A DNA stretch of 64,000 nt from Streptomyces althioticus (GCA_014649355.1 BMSW01000002.1:496001-560000); one strand, 5' to 3'; counted from the first letter of the stretch, positions 38,161-48,900 are shown. The notes: a model not told the origin generated them from the letters alone. Numbers and translations are program-made.

Positions 38161-40845
38161 CTACGGCACGAGCCGCGCGTCCGCCCAGTCGGCGTGGTCG
38201 GAGTCCACCCCGTCCCCGCCGTCCAGCACGCGCAGCGTCAACTGCCGTACGCCGGTGACGTCCACGTCGACGGGGAACGCCGGGCCGGCGCCGCCGAGCA
38301 CCCCGGTGGTCAGCAGGGTCCTGCCGTCGCCGAGCACCTCGAAGACCACCGTGCCCTTGGCTCCGACCTCGTCGTCGACGCCGACCACGGCCGCGAACCG
38401 CCGGTACCCGCCGTCAAGTCCGACGACGACCTCACCGGCCGCGTGTGTACCGAGACCCTTGTCGTACACCGTGCCCGCCAACGTGAGCGGGCCTCCGTCG
38501 GCGGGGTCGCGTTCGCCGTTGGACATGTCCCGTTCGACCGGCCCCCATCCGTTGCGCTCGGAGGTGAACGGCAGATCGCTCACGTAGGTGACGCCCGGTT
38601 CCGGCACGAACACCCGCACCGGACGCTCGACGCGCAGCACCCCGGAGCCCGGCCGGTCCGGTGCGCGGTACTCCACGCGCACGGTCAGGTCGTGGCCGCC
38701 CGGGCGGACGTCGGACGGCACCCGCACCGTCCAGTCGCCCGGCAGCGCCTTCCCCGTGGGCAGTTCGGCCGCCGTCGTGCCGTCGCCGTCGACGCTCCAG
38801 CCGTCGGGGGCGTCGAGGGTCAGCCGGACGTCCGTCGCCGGTCCCGACTCCTCCACCGCGAACCGGCCGGTGACGGCGACGGAACCGCCCGGGTCCGCCT
38901 CGGCGCGTGCCGGACCGGCGGTCAGGGCGGTGAGGGGCAGCCGGGCCACCGGCCGGTCACAGGTGGCGCGTCCAGGGGTGAACCGGCAGATCTGCCCGGC
39001 GAAACCGCCGTGTTCGGCCGTCGGCACCCGCAGAACGTCCCGGCGCGTGACCACGTGCCGTTCACGCAGCAGCCCGCCGTCGTCGCCGTCCCGCACGACC
39101 TCCGCCAGCCAGCGTCCGCTGCCCAGGAAGTCCAGCGGCACCCGCTCCGTCCCCGCCTCACCGGCGTGGACGCCGCCCAGGAACCAGCGGTCGCCGTGGC
39201 GGCGGGCGAACGTCGCGCTCTCGCCAGGGAGTCCCGACAGCAGCCGTGTCTCGTCCCACACCGTCGGCACCTGCTCCAGGAAGCGGGCCAGCTCCGGCCG
39301 CTCACGGTAGGCGGCGACCGACCCGGCGAAATTCTGGAAGCCGGACTCGAACACCACCGACAGCGCCAGTTCGGCCGCGTCGGAGACGGTACGGGTGCCG
39401 AACTGGAAACCCATCGGCGTGTAGTCCATCGAGCCGACCGCGTTGCGCGTGTACGGCAGGGCCGTCAGCCCCGCCGCGGGCACGGTGCCCTGCTCGGCGC
39501 CGTACACCGCTTCCAGGGTCATCACGTGCGGCCAGGTCCGCTGGACGCCCTTGGGGAGGGTCGCGCCGTGGAAGTTCACGAGCAGCCGGTGCCGGGCGGT
39601 GTCCCGGAGGATGTCGTCGTACCAGCGGAAGCGCTCCTGGGAGTCGGAGTCCATGAAGTCGATCTTCAGTCCGGCCGCGCCCCACCGCTTCACCCGGGGC
39701 AGGAACTCGGCACGCTCGCTCGCCGTGTCGAGATCGGTGTAGTGCACCCACAGCAGGACGTCCACGCCCCGCTGCCGGGCGTACGCGATCAGCTCGGGCA
39801 TCCAGTCGGTGGTCTTCCAGCCGTCGTCCACCAGGGTGTACGGCCAGCCGTGCGCCGCGGCGAGGTCGACGAAGCGCTGTTGGGCGGCGAGGTCGCGCTG
39901 GGCGGCGCCGAAGCCGTCCAGCCAGGACCAGGCGACCTTACCGGGCCGGATCCACGAGGTGTCCGCGAGCCGCGAGGGCGGGGCCAGGTCGTCGACGAGG
40001 GTCGACTCCGTGACGGTGGCGAGGTCGCCCACGACGGCCGTACGCCACGGCGTGGCCAGCGGCCCCTCGGAGGTCACCTCGGGGTCGGCCAGACGCACCG
40101 TGTACCGTCCGTCGCCCTCGTGGGCCAGCCTGCTCGCGTCGTAGCGGCCGTCGACGTCCGACTCGGTGAGCAGGGCGTAGACGTCCCCGACCTGGAACAG
40201 CGCCGGATAGGCGTAGTCGCCGGGGGCCGCGCCCGCCGCCGTGGCGGGTTCGTACAGGCGCTCGTAGTTGACCGAGTACGGCGTGAGCCAGGCCCGCGCG
40301 GCGGCGGGGAGGCGGAACGCGGACGCCTCCCGCTCGACGGTGACCGTACCGGGCCCGGGGAGGACGTAGCGGTAGGCGACGCCGTCGTCGGCGACGCGGA
40401 CCACGAGTCCGAGGCGGGCGCCGCCCCGGCCGGTGAAGGTGAACCGGGTCTCCGTCATCCGCGCGGTGCGGCGGAGCTGCTTGCCGGTGGTCATGGAGTA
40501 CCGCTCGGTCACCTGCCGGGTGTGCCGGGACTCCGCGCGCAGCCCCGAGGTGAGGTCGGCGGCGGAGGTGACGAGGCCGAGCGGCGCCGGTTCGAGCACC
40601 GTCGTGGCGCCCTTGCGGGCGGTGAGGGTGAGGGTGCCGTCCGCGGGGTCGAGGCGGACGTCGGCCGTGACGCCGTCCCGTGGCGCGCCGGGCCGGCTCA
40701 CGGTCCAGGTGCCGGCGGGCCCCGCCGCCTGCGCGGGGGCGCCGAGCGTGGTGAGGGCGAGCGCGGCGGCCGACAGCAGGGCGAGCAGGGCGGGGAGGAG
40801 CGTCCGGCGCGGGCCGCCTGGCGACATGCGCGACGATCTGGGCAC
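38161..40845 (-). CDS. Secreted GH97 glycoside hydrolase with NPCBM domain
   Basis: An 894-residue exported enzyme. Signal peptide at residues 1-41; N-terminal beta-sandwich to about 265; catalytic TIM barrel with AWSWLDGFG, TLVDDGWK and GLKIDFMD. The Asp of KIDF (D396) corresponds to the nucleophile of retaining GH97 alpha-galactosidases, and E445 (MTLEAVYG) is a candidate acid/base, which separates it from inverting SusB alpha-glucosidases. The C-terminus has an NPCBM-associated Ig-like domain (about 640-720) and an NPCBM domain (about 745-894). GGAGG lies 5 bp before the GTG. Likely releases alpha-galactose outside the cell. Confidence 0.88.
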   Translation of the reverse strand: MPRSSRMSPGGPRRTLLPALLALLSAAALALTTLGAPAQAAGPAGTWTVSRPGAPRDGVTADVRLDPADGTLTLTARKGATTVLEPAPLGLVTSAADLTSGLRAESRHTRQVTERYSMTTGKQLRRTARMTETRFTFTGRGGARLGLVVRVADDGVAYRYVLPGPGTVTVEREASAFRLPAAARAWLTPYSVNYERLYEPATAAGAAPGDYAYPALFQVGDVYALLTESDVDGRYDASRLAHEGDGRYTVRLADPEVTSEGPLATPWRTAVVGDLATVTESTLVDDLAPPSRLADTSWIRPGKVAWSWLDGFGAAQRDLAAQQRFVDLAAAHGWPYTLVDDGWKTTDWMPELIAYARQRGVDVLLWVHYTDLDTASERAEFLPRVKRWGAAGLKIDFMDSDSQERFRWYDDILRDTARHRLLVNFHGATLPKGVQRTWPHVMTLEAVYGAEQGTVPAAGLTALPYTRNAVGSMDYTPMGFQFGTRTVSDAAELALSVVFESGFQNFAGSVAAYRERPELARFLEQVPTVWDETRLLSGLPGESATFARRHGDRWFLGGVHAGEAGTERVPLDFLGSGRWLAEVVRDGDDGGLLRERHVVTRRDVLRVPTAEHGGFAGQICRFTPGRATCDRPVARLPLTALTAGPARAEADPGGSVAVTGRFAVEESGPATDVRLTLDAPDGWSVDGDGTTAAELPTGKALPGDWTVRVPSDVRPGGHDLTVRVEYRAPDRPGSGVLRVERPVRVFVPEPGVTYVSDLPFTSERNGWGPVERDMSNGERDPADGGPLTLAGTVYDKGLGTHAAGEVVVGLDGGYRRFAAVVGVDDEVGAKGTVVFEVLGDGRTLLTTGVLGGAGPAFPVDVDVTGVRQLTLRVLDGGDGVDSDHADWADARLVP

Positions 40846-40953
40846 GGGGGCCTCCGTCCAAGAGGTGACATCGTTGTCTGTCTTGGTTCGGGACAACCCT
40901 TCCCGCTCATCCGCCCCTCAACCACCGTCCCTGACACGGGGGTTGTGGTCGGC

Positions 40954-41301
40954 TCAGGAGTCGTCCCGCTGGTAGTGGAGCGCGATGGAACGCAGGACGT
41001 CGGCGGACGACACGTCGGTGCGTCCCTCGTCGTGGACCTCGGCGAGCTGGACGAAGGCGAAGGTGAGCGCGGAGGTGATCTGCACGATGGCCGGCCCGAG
41101 CTTCCCGGTGACGATCTCCGCGACCTCGCGCGCGCCGGCGTCGGCGGGGAGCTGGATGCGCGGCAGCATCTCCTCGAGGAGTCCGGCGACCGCGCTGTCG
41201 GCGGTCACGTCGGCGTCCGGGTCGGCGCGCAGCCGGCGCCGCATCTCCAGGGCCTCCGTGAGGATGCCGACGCTCCGCTGCATGATCTCGCGCTGCTCCA
41301 T
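40954..41301 (-). CDS. Hypothetical small helical protein
   Basis: A 115-residue, probably all-helical cytoplasmic protein (EQREIMQRSVGILTEALEMRRR, then SAVAGLLEEMLPRIQLPA). No recognised family or catalytic motif. It is divergent from the PP2C phosphatase gene across a 128-bp gap and could belong to the same signalling unit. ATG at 41301 follows AAGG; upstream in-frame starts run into that promoter region. Confidence 0.6.
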   Translation of the reverse strand: MEQREIMQRSVGILTEALEMRRRLRADPDADVTADSAVAGLLEEMLPRIQLPADAGAREVAEIVTGKLGPAIVQITSALTFAFVQLAEVHDEGRTDVSSADVLRSIALHYQRDDS

Positions 41302-41429
41302 GCGGCCAGCCTTCACACCGACTGGCCCGGCCAAACGCGTTCTGCCTATCATCCTGGTGAATACGCCTTTCATATGGTTTGTCCCTGCCGGGGGCGGACC
41401 CGCAGTGTCCCGGCCCGAGTGAGTGATCC

Positions 41430-42257
41430 ATGTCCCGCACCGGCTCCAAGGACCACGGCGACGAGCTGCTGATGCGGCTCGGGACGCTGACGGCCCAGGC
41501 GCGTGCGGCGGCGGAGGTGCAGCGCTCGCGGGTGGAGCTGGCCGTCGCGCTGCAGCGCGGGATGTTGCCGAGGGGGCTGCCGACCGGTGACGGCGTACGG
41601 CTCGCGGTGCGGTACGTGCCCGCCAACCAGGGCCTCAACGTGGGCGGCGACTGGTACGACGCGTTCACCATGCCCGACGGCCGGATCGGCCTGTCGATCG
41701 GCGACGTGCAGGGGCACAACATCGAGGCGGCCGCCTTCATGGGGCAGGTGCGGGTGGGGCTGCGGGCGCTCGCCTCCGTCGACAGCGACCCGGGCGAGCT
41801 GCTCGCGCGGACGAACGAGCTGCTGCTGACACTGGGCGCCGACCTGTTCGCGACCTGCACCTTCATGCGGCTCGACCCGGAGACCCGGGTGCTGGAGAGC
41901 GCCCGCGCCGGACATCTGCCGTGCGTGTGGGCCACCCCGGACGGGCGGTCGGGGGTGACCGAGGACGAGGGCGGTCCGCCGCTGGGCGTGCAGTCCGGGG
42001 CGGTGTACCCGGTGACGCGGTACCGGCTGGACCGCGGCGGGGTGTTCGTGATGGTCACCGACGGTGTCGTGGAGGGCCCGTCGATGCTTCTGGACGAGGG
42101 CCTCGAGCAGGTGTCGCGGCTCGCGGGCGTCGCGGCGGTCGCGCGCATGGACGCGGACGCGCTCGCGGCCGCCGTGATCAAGGGGGCGGCTCAGGTGGGG
42201 CACGACGACGACGCGGCGGTCCTCGTGATCGGGCACGAACCCTCAGGTCAGCCATAG
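41430..42257 (+). CDS. PP2C/SpoIIE-type Ser/Thr phosphatase
   Basis: A 275-residue single-domain SpoIIE phosphatase. The N-terminal coiled helix (residues 18-48, ending ELAVALQRGMLP) is the usual regulatory linker, followed by metal-site motifs GGDWYDAF, IGDVQGHN, MVTDGVVE and HDDDAAVLVIG. It lacks the PAS/GAF and kinase domains common in larger Streptomyces versions, so the signal must come from a partner. Such enzymes dephosphorylate anti-anti-sigma factors. The next gene, 52 bp downstream, is a MASE1-only membrane sensor, a plausible input. Confidence 0.88.
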   Translation: MSRTGSKDHGDELLMRLGTLTAQARAAAEVQRSRVELAVALQRGMLPRGLPTGDGVRLAVRYVPANQGLNVGGDWYDAFTMPDGRIGLSIGDVQGHNIEAAAFMGQVRVGLRALASVDSDPGELLARTNELLLTLGADLFATCTFMRLDPETRVLESARAGHLPCVWATPDGRSGVTEDEGGPPLGVQSGAVYPVTRYRLDRGGVFVMVTDGVVEGPSMLLDEGLEQVSRLAGVAAVARMDADALAAAVIKGAAQVGHDDDAAVLVIGHEPSGQP

Positions 42258-42309
42258 GGCCGACAGCTCCGCGGCTCCCACCTCGCCGTGACGGCCGCCT
42301 CGGTGTCTG

Positions 42310-43311
42310 ATGACAGATGTGGTGGCTCGCCGAGATCTCCGTACACCGGCCGTCTACGCGCTGCGGACGCTGGCCGTCGCCGTGTGCTACTACGCCGGGG
42401 GCCGGCTCGGACTGCTGTACGAACTGCGGGTCGACGGCTCGGTCGTGTCCCCCGTCTGGCCCCCGACCGGGATCGCCGTCGCGTCCCTGCTGCTCCTCGG
42501 ACCGCGCGTCTGGCCGGGCATCGCCCTCGGCGCGCTGCTGGTGATCGCCCACCTCACCGACCTGGGGCCGACCTCGCTCGGCCTGCTGTTCGCCAACACC
42601 GCCGCGCCGCTGTGCGCCTACTGGCTGCTGCGCAGGGCCGGGTTCCGCACCGACCTCGGCCGATTACGCGACTGCCTCAGCCTGGTGTTCCTCGGCGGCT
42701 TCGCCGCGATGCTGGTGAGTTCCACGATCGCGGCCGGGCTGCTGGTCGCCTCCGGCGACCTGCCGTCCGGGTCCTTCTGGTCGGTGTGGCTGCCCTGGTG
42801 GGTGGGCGACGCGATGGGCGTGCTGCTGGTCGCCCCGCTGCTGCTGGTCCTGCCCCGGGTGCGGTCCCCCGCGCACTGGTCCCGCTGGAAGGAGGCGGTG
42901 GGACTGGTACTCGTCGCGGGCGCCGTGGTGCCGTTCGCCACGCACAGCGCGGGCAGTCTGCTGTTCGTCGTCTACCCGCTGCTGATCTGGTCGGCGCTGC
43001 GGTTCGAACTGCCCGGCAGCATGCTCTGCGCCCTGTTCGCCTCCGTCCTGGCAACGGAGGCGGCGGCGCAACGGTCGGGACCGTTCGCCCACGTGTCGGA
43101 CATGCAGATCATGGTCAATCTCCATGCCTTCAACGCGGCGGCGGCGCTGACGGCCCTTCTGCTGTCCGCGGTGATCACCGAGCAGCACAACACCCGCCGG
43201 TCGGTGGAGCGGGCGTGCAAGGAACTGGTCGAGGTGCTGGAGCATCTGACGGCCGGCGAGCCCGCCCCGCACGGCCGGCCGCAGCGTGAGGAGGGCCCCG
43301 GCGCGCGCTGA
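42310..43311 (+). CDS. MASE1-domain integral membrane sensor without output domain, TTA codon
   Basis: A 333-residue polytopic protein with about eight to nine membrane helices forming a MASE1 sensor (LGLLYELRVDGSVVSPVWPP, TGIAVASLLLLG, PWWVGDAMGVLLVAPLLL). In most proteins MASE1 is followed by GGDEF, kinase or phosphatase domains; here only a ~40-residue charged cytoplasmic tail follows (ACKELVEVLEHL). It probably acts with the PP2C phosphatase just upstream, a split version of MASE1-PP2C fusions. Codon 119 (42664-42666) is TTA, making synthesis dependent on bldA tRNA. Confidence 0.85.
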   Translation: MTDVVARRDLRTPAVYALRTLAVAVCYYAGGRLGLLYELRVDGSVVSPVWPPTGIAVASLLLLGPRVWPGIALGALLVIAHLTDLGPTSLGLLFANTAAPLCAYWLLRRAGFRTDLGRLRDCLSLVFLGGFAAMLVSSTIAAGLLVASGDLPSGSFWSVWLPWWVGDAMGVLLVAPLLLVLPRVRSPAHWSRWKEAVGLVLVAGAVVPFATHSAGSLLFVVYPLLIWSALRFELPGSMLCALFASVLATEAAAQRSGPFAHVSDMQIMVNLHAFNAAAALTALLLSAVITEQHNTRRSVERACKELVEVLEHLTAGEPAPHGRPQREEGPGAR

Positions 43312-43465
43312 ACGACGTAGCTGAACCGTCCGCGCGCACGGGGCCGTTGCGGCAGAACGGCAGAACAGTATGAACGCAACCGCTCCGCCCGTGGTGTCCG
43401 GCGGCCGGCGTTCCTAGCATCGCCGCGCGTGCGCAGCAACGCGCCGCCGAACCAGGAGCCGCACC

Positions 43466-44920
43466 GTGAACAGATTCCGTCATGCCCTCCGTCTTCCCCG
43501 CTCCCCGCGCCCCCGCCGGCGCATGGCGGGTCTGCTGCTCGCCGGGACGCTGGCCGGCGCCCTCGCCCCGGCGCCGGCCGCGCAGGCCCGGGACACGTCG
43601 CCCCGGCCGGCCGCCTGTCCCGAGGGGCTGCCGGACGGCGCCGCCTGCTGGACGGGCACGGACGCGAACGGCGCCCACTACGCGATCGCGGTACCCGCGC
43701 GGTGGAACGGCGGGCTCGTCGTCCACGCCCACGGCGGCCCCGACCTGGGCGACGCGTCGGACCCGGAGCGCAGCGTCGAGGATCTCGGGCGCTGGCGGGT
43801 GATGGTGGACCAGGGGTACGCCTGGGCCGGGTCGTCGTACCGCAGGGGCGGCTACGGCACCCGGATGGCCGCCGCCGACACGGAGAACGTACGGCGGCTC
43901 TTCGTCGAGGAGTTCGGCGAGCCGCGGCGGACGTACGTGCACGGCCAGTCGTGGGGCGGGAACGTGGCCGCCAAGGTCGTCGAGACCTACGCCCCCGCGG
44001 GCGGCCCGTACGACGGGGCGCTGCTCACCAACGGGGTGCTGGGCGGGGCCACCCGCGGCTACGACCACCGCGTCGACCTGCGCGTCGTCTACCAGTACTA
44101 CTGCGCCAACCTGCCCCGGCCCGAGGAGAAGCAGTACCCGCTGTGGCAGGGGCTGCGCCGCGGGTCCACGCTGACCACGGCCGGGCTGCGCGCCCGGCTC
44201 CAGGAGTGCACCGGGTACGCGTCACCGCCCGGGGAGCGCACCGCCCTCCAGCAGCGGAACCTGGACGACATCCTGAACGTGACCGGTGTCCCGGAGCGGA
44301 CGCTGGAGTCGCATCTGCGCTTCTCGGTGTTCACCTTCCGGGACATCGTGCACGAGCGGCTGGACGGCCGTAACCCGTTCTCCAACCGCGGGGTGCGGTA
44401 CACCGGTTCGCACGACGACAAGGCGCTGAACGCGGGCGTGGAGCGGTTCGCCGCCGACCCGGCGGCCGTGCGCGACCTGTCGTACGACAGCGACCTCACC
44501 GGGCGCGTGGGGATCCCCGTGCTGACGCTGCACGCCACGGACGACCCGACCGCCTTCGTGGAGCACGAGGCGGCCTACCGCGACACGCTGCGGGGCGCGC
44601 ACCGCGACCGGTGGCTGGTGCAGACGTTCACCGGTGAGCACGAGCACTCCGCGCTGAGCGACGCCGAGTACGCCGCCTCGCTCGCGGCGCTGGACCGCTG
44701 GGCGCGCACCGGGCAGCGGCCGACGCCGCGGTCGGTCGCCGCGGCCTGCCCGGCGTTCGACCGGGTGTACGCCACCGGCTGCCACTACGACGCCGGGTAC
44801 CGGCCGGCGCCGTACGCCTCGCGGGTGCGTCCGCGGCCCGGCGGCACGTCCTGGCCGGCGATGACGGCCGCGCAGGAGAAGGCGTGGAGCCGTGTCCCCG
44901 GGGTCGGCATCGCGCCCTGA
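43466..44920 (+). CDS. Secreted alpha/beta-hydrolase, tripeptidyl/prolyl aminopeptidase-like
   Basis: A 484-residue exported alpha/beta-hydrolase. A long basic n-region (PRPRRRM) and hydrophobic core end at about residue 41 (AAQA). The nucleophile is S162 in VHGQSWGG, the acid is probably the Asp of LHATDDPTAFVEHE, and the base the His of GEHEHSAL. Several Cys pairs point to disulfides. It is related to Streptomyces secreted tripeptidyl aminopeptidases, although an esterase role is possible. The GTG start follows CCAGGAG. Confidence 0.78.
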   Translation: MNRFRHALRLPRSPRPRRRMAGLLLAGTLAGALAPAPAAQARDTSPRPAACPEGLPDGAACWTGTDANGAHYAIAVPARWNGGLVVHAHGGPDLGDASDPERSVEDLGRWRVMVDQGYAWAGSSYRRGGYGTRMAAADTENVRRLFVEEFGEPRRTYVHGQSWGGNVAAKVVETYAPAGGPYDGALLTNGVLGGATRGYDHRVDLRVVYQYYCANLPRPEEKQYPLWQGLRRGSTLTTAGLRARLQECTGYASPPGERTALQQRNLDDILNVTGVPERTLESHLRFSVFTFRDIVHERLDGRNPFSNRGVRYTGSHDDKALNAGVERFAADPAAVRDLSYDSDLTGRVGIPVLTLHATDDPTAFVEHEAAYRDTLRGAHRDRWLVQTFTGEHEHSALSDAEYAASLAALDRWARTGQRPTPRSVAAACPAFDRVYATGCHYDAGYRPAPYASRVRPRPGGTSWPAMTAAQEKAWSRVPGVGIAP

Positions 44921-44935
44921 CCCCGCGGGCGGCCG

Positions 44936-45799
44936 TCACTCGCGCAGGGACGCGGCGTCCCCCATGACGACCACCGGGCGCAGTGCGGGGTCGAGGGCGA
45001 GGAGCAGGTCCCGCATGTGCTGCTTCTTCAGGCTCACGCAGCCCTGGGTGGGGCCGTCGTGGTCGACGTGCAGCCAGATGCCGCCGCCCCGGTCGGCGCC
45101 CAGCGGCCGGGTCAGGTCCAGCGGGGACGTGCCGGGTGTGCGGTTGTAGTCGATGGCGACGACGTAGTCGAAGGACCCTTCCAGCGGCTCCCCTTCGAAG
45201 CCGGTGCCGCTGACGGCGAAGCCGTCGGAGCGGTCGTAGGGCAGCCGGGCGCCGGGGTCGGGGAGCAGTCCGCCGGCGTCGGAGAGGCTGTAGACGCCGA
45301 TGGGCGACCGCAGGTCGCCGGCCCAGTGGTCGTCGGTCCAGCCGCGGAGCGCGTTGCGGGCGGGCCACACCGGGCCCGCCTCCCAGCCGGTGCCGGTGTG
45401 CCGGTACAGCACGGCCGTGGAGTGGTTGGCGTTGCGGTCGCGTCCGGTGACCACGACCACCTGGCGGGCGTCGCCCGGGATCCACGCCCGGGTGCGAGGA
45501 CCGAGGCCGGGGATCACCGCGGACGCCTCGGTGGCCGGGCGGCCCTGCGCGGTGCCGGGCGCCCCGGCCGCGGGGGCGTTCGCGGACGGGTGCTCGCGCG
45601 CGGTGCCGGCAGCGGCGGGGTCGTCCCGGGCACCGGTGCCGCTGCCCGCCCCGCACCCCGTGAGGGCGGCGAGGACGACGAGGACCACGGCCCACAGCCC
45701 TGCCCCGGTACGGAGGCGGACGGGCCCGGCGGACGGTCGCCGGGCGGCGCCGGACACGGCGCGGGGCGCACGGTCCGGGCAGTCGATCGATGAAGCCAT
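44936..45799 (-). CDS. L,D-transpeptidase-like (YkuD) lipoprotein
   Basis: A 287-residue probable lipoprotein with a lipobox at VLAALTGC, then a Gly/Ala-rich linker and a YkuD-type catalytic domain ending WLHVDHDGPTQGCVSL. The nucleophile is C254 with H244 and H247 nearby; the usual SHGC is TQGC, a known variant. YkuD enzymes form 3-3 cross-links in peptidoglycan or act as carboxypeptidases. The start codon has only a weak ribosome site. It converges on the preceding secreted hydrolase. Confidence 0.8.
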   Translation of the reverse strand: MASSIDCPDRAPRAVSGAARRPSAGPVRLRTGAGLWAVVLVVLAALTGCGAGSGTGARDDPAAAGTAREHPSANAPAAGAPGTAQGRPATEASAVIPGLGPRTRAWIPGDARQVVVVTGRDRNANHSTAVLYRHTGTGWEAGPVWPARNALRGWTDDHWAGDLRSPIGVYSLSDAGGLLPDPGARLPYDRSDGFAVSGTGFEGEPLEGSFDYVVAIDYNRTPGTSPLDLTRPLGADRGGGIWLHVDHDGPTQGCVSLKKQHMRDLLLALDPALRPVVVMGDAASLRE

Positions 45800-45934
45800 G
45801 GGCTCAGCCTGACTTCGTCCGCCCGCGATCGCCTCGGCTCCTCGCGCGCGTCCGCGCGAAGTCCCCCGTCTGCGCCGCCCGTGAGGGTGCGGCCCGCAGC
45901 GGGGCGCCTTTCGGCAAGGGGCCGTACGGGTGAC

Positions 45935-45965
45935 GGGCCCGCACCCTCGCGTGGGGTGCGGGCCC
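45935..45965 (-). terminator. Terminator of GH87 gene
   Basis: Perfect 11-bp stem GGGCCCGCACC (45935-45945) with its complement at 45955-45965, 29 bp past the GH87 stop. Confidence 0.82.
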
Positions 45966-45994
45966 GCCGGACGGAGCAATCGGCGTGTGAACGC

Positions 45995-48900
45995 CTATCG
46001 GTTGATCACGAAGGTGGAGCCCGGTTCGATCAGCACGTCGCCTTCCGCCGATCCGGTGACGGTGACGTTCGTCAGGGTGGCGCTGCCGCGGGCCCCGCCC
46101 ATGGCGAGGATGCCGGAGCCGTTGTTCGACTTGCTGATGGTGACGTCGGAGATCCGCACGTCCGGCATGGCGCCGCCGCCGGATTTGAACTGGATGCCGT
46201 CGTAGGTCGAGTCGTGGATGTCGGTGTCGCGGATGACCACGCCGGGGATGTCGGTCGTCTGGGCGAACAGGGTGATGGCGCCGAACTCCTGGTCCTCGTT
46301 CCAGAAGGCGCCGCCGGTGCGGTACAGGCCGTTGCCGGCGACCAGGGTCCGGCCGGAGAACGGTGTGGGGTCGTGGTCGGTGGCCAGCATGATGCCGGGG
46401 TAGTTCATGGTGTCGTACACGAGGTTGTTCTCGACCGTGTTGCCGTGGCCGCCGTAGATCGCGATGCCGTTGGCGCGCCAGGGCAGTTGGACGGTGTTGT
46501 TGCGGAAGTGGTTGTCGTGGCCGGTGTCGGTGGCCGGGTTCTTGACGTACTTGCTGGACCACACGGCGAGCGCGTCGTCCCCGGTGTTGCGGAACGACGA
46601 GTTCGTCACCGAGGAGTCGTGGCTGCCGTTGGTGAGGTTGATGCCGTCCGCGTAGGTGTTGCGGATCCGCATGCCGGTGAACTCCAGTCCGTCCGCGGGG
46701 TTCCACAGGTCGGGGATGTCGGAGTGGTCACGGCCGACCCAGACGCCGACGTTCGCGTGCTCGATCCACACGTTGCTGATGCGGGTGTTCCTGCCGAAGC
46801 GCCCGTTGAGGCCGACGCCTCCCTCGGCCCCGCCGTCACCGCCCCGGATGGTGCCCGAGCCGAAGATCGCGATGTCGGAGATCGTCGTGTTGTCGTCGAT
46901 GTCGAAGCCGAAGTTTCCCTCGTGCGGATGGTTGATGCCGCCCGCCTGGTGCGGGGGCGTCAGGGTGTGGAGCTGGGAGTGCCACATGCCGGCGCCGCGG
47001 ATGGTGACGTCGCGGATGCCGACCTGGTTGAACTGCCCCCGGTCCAGCGGGTCGTCGGTGAGGATCTTCTGCTCCTGGCGCCACTGCCCGGCCGGGATCC
47101 ACACGCAGTCGATCTCGCCCCGCTGGTCGGCGGTGACGGCCCGCTGGATGGCGGCGGTGTCGTCGATGCCGTCGTTGGGGACGGCGCCGTACTCGGTGAT
47201 CGGGACGCACCCGGCGGGCTTCCGGGCGGGCGGGGCCACCTGCTCCAGGTCGATCAGGTCGACGACGTAGAAGGCGGCGCTGTCGTCGGCGTCGCGCTGG
47301 AGCCGGAACACGGTGCCGGCCGGGTAGGTGTCGGAGAGCAGCGCGTGGGACTCGTCGAAGAGGCGGCGCGCGTCGGCCTGGGGGGTGTTGGTGAGGCCCT
47401 CGGGCTGGTCGGTGGTGCCGTAGAGCCAGCTGTGTTTGGAGCTGAGGCCGAGCTTCCGCACGAACTCCCCGTCGGCGTAGAGGCTGAGGGTGGCCTCGGC
47501 GCCGCCTCCGCCCGGGGCGTCGGGGATGGAGTTGCGCACGACGATCGAGTTGGTGGCGTCGGTGGAGGTGAACTCCACGTACTGGCCGGTGGAGTCGAGA
47601 CGGACGGACGCACGGCCGGAGGACTCGGTGGCGAAGTTGGTGTGGCCGAAGGTGCGTTTGGCGTCCGCGGTCAGCAGAGTGCCCCGGTAGGCGCCGTCCT
47701 CCGCCTCGTACTCGGTGTACGGGACGGCGGCGCCGCGGCCGACGACGATCGAGCGGCTGAGGACGTTGTTGTTCTCGTCGGTCTCGGTGAGGGTGCCGGT
47801 GGCGTCCGCGGTGGCGGTGAGGACGGCGGGGCCCGCGGTGGCGGTCCAGGTGCCGGAGACCGTGACCTCCTCGGTGTCGCCGGCGGCGATCGCCCCGGTG
47901 GCCCCGTCGAGGGTGCGTCCGGCCACGGTGAGCCGGGTGACCGAGCCGGCGGGGGCGGGCGAGGTGCCCCGGTTGTGCACGGAGACGGTGAACGACACCT
48001 GCGCGCCGACGGCGGGCGAGGCCGGGCTGGTGCGGATGCCGGTGACCTCCAGGTCGGGGCCGGGGCTCTGCGTGACGGTCAGCCGGTCGGTCGCGGTGCG
48101 GCTGTTGTTCGTCTCGTCCAGCTCGGCGACGGTGTCCGTGGGGTCGGCCACGGCGGACACCGTGTAAGCGCCCCTGGCGCGGGTGCCCGCGTCCACGGAC
48201 ACGGTGGCGGAGTCGCCGGGGGCGAGCGCGGGGACGGGGGCGCTGCCCGCGACGGTGCCCTCCAGGCTGACGTTCAGCGTCGCGGCGGCGGACCGCGCGG
48301 TGCCGGCGTTGCGCACGGTCGCCCGGACGGTGACCGGGTCCGTCTCGGTGGGAGCGGCGGGGGTCCAGTCGAGGGCGGTGACGGTCAGGTCGGGGTTGGG
48401 CGCGGCCGTGCCCCGGACCTCCAGCTCCGCGACCTGGGCGCCGTAACCCGCCGAGTTGTGGCCGAACTTCAGCTGGACGTCGGCGACGCGTCCGGTGACG
48501 GGGATGGTGACGCCGTTGCCGTTCCCGGAGGGGTCGAAGGTGTGGTCGGCGCGGGCGGTCAGGGTGGTGTACGCGCCCGAGGACCGGTCGCGTCCGAGGA
48601 CCTCGATGCTCTGGGTGCGCCGCTCCCACGCCGCGTCCGGGTTCAGCCGGACGACGACGGCGGTGACGTCGGCCTCGGCGCCGAGGTGGACGGTGAGGGT
48701 GGCGGGGTGACCGGCCGACTCCCAGTAGGTGTCGACGCGCCCGTCGTTGGCGTTGGCTGCCACGAAGGAGTGAATCGTGGAGGACGCCTCGACCGGTTTG
48801 CCGCGCGCCAGATCGGTCCCGTCGGCCGGTGGCTGCTCCGGTCCCCCTCCCCCGTCCTCGCCGTACACCTCGAGCGCGGACAGCTGGGCGGCGTTCCAGC

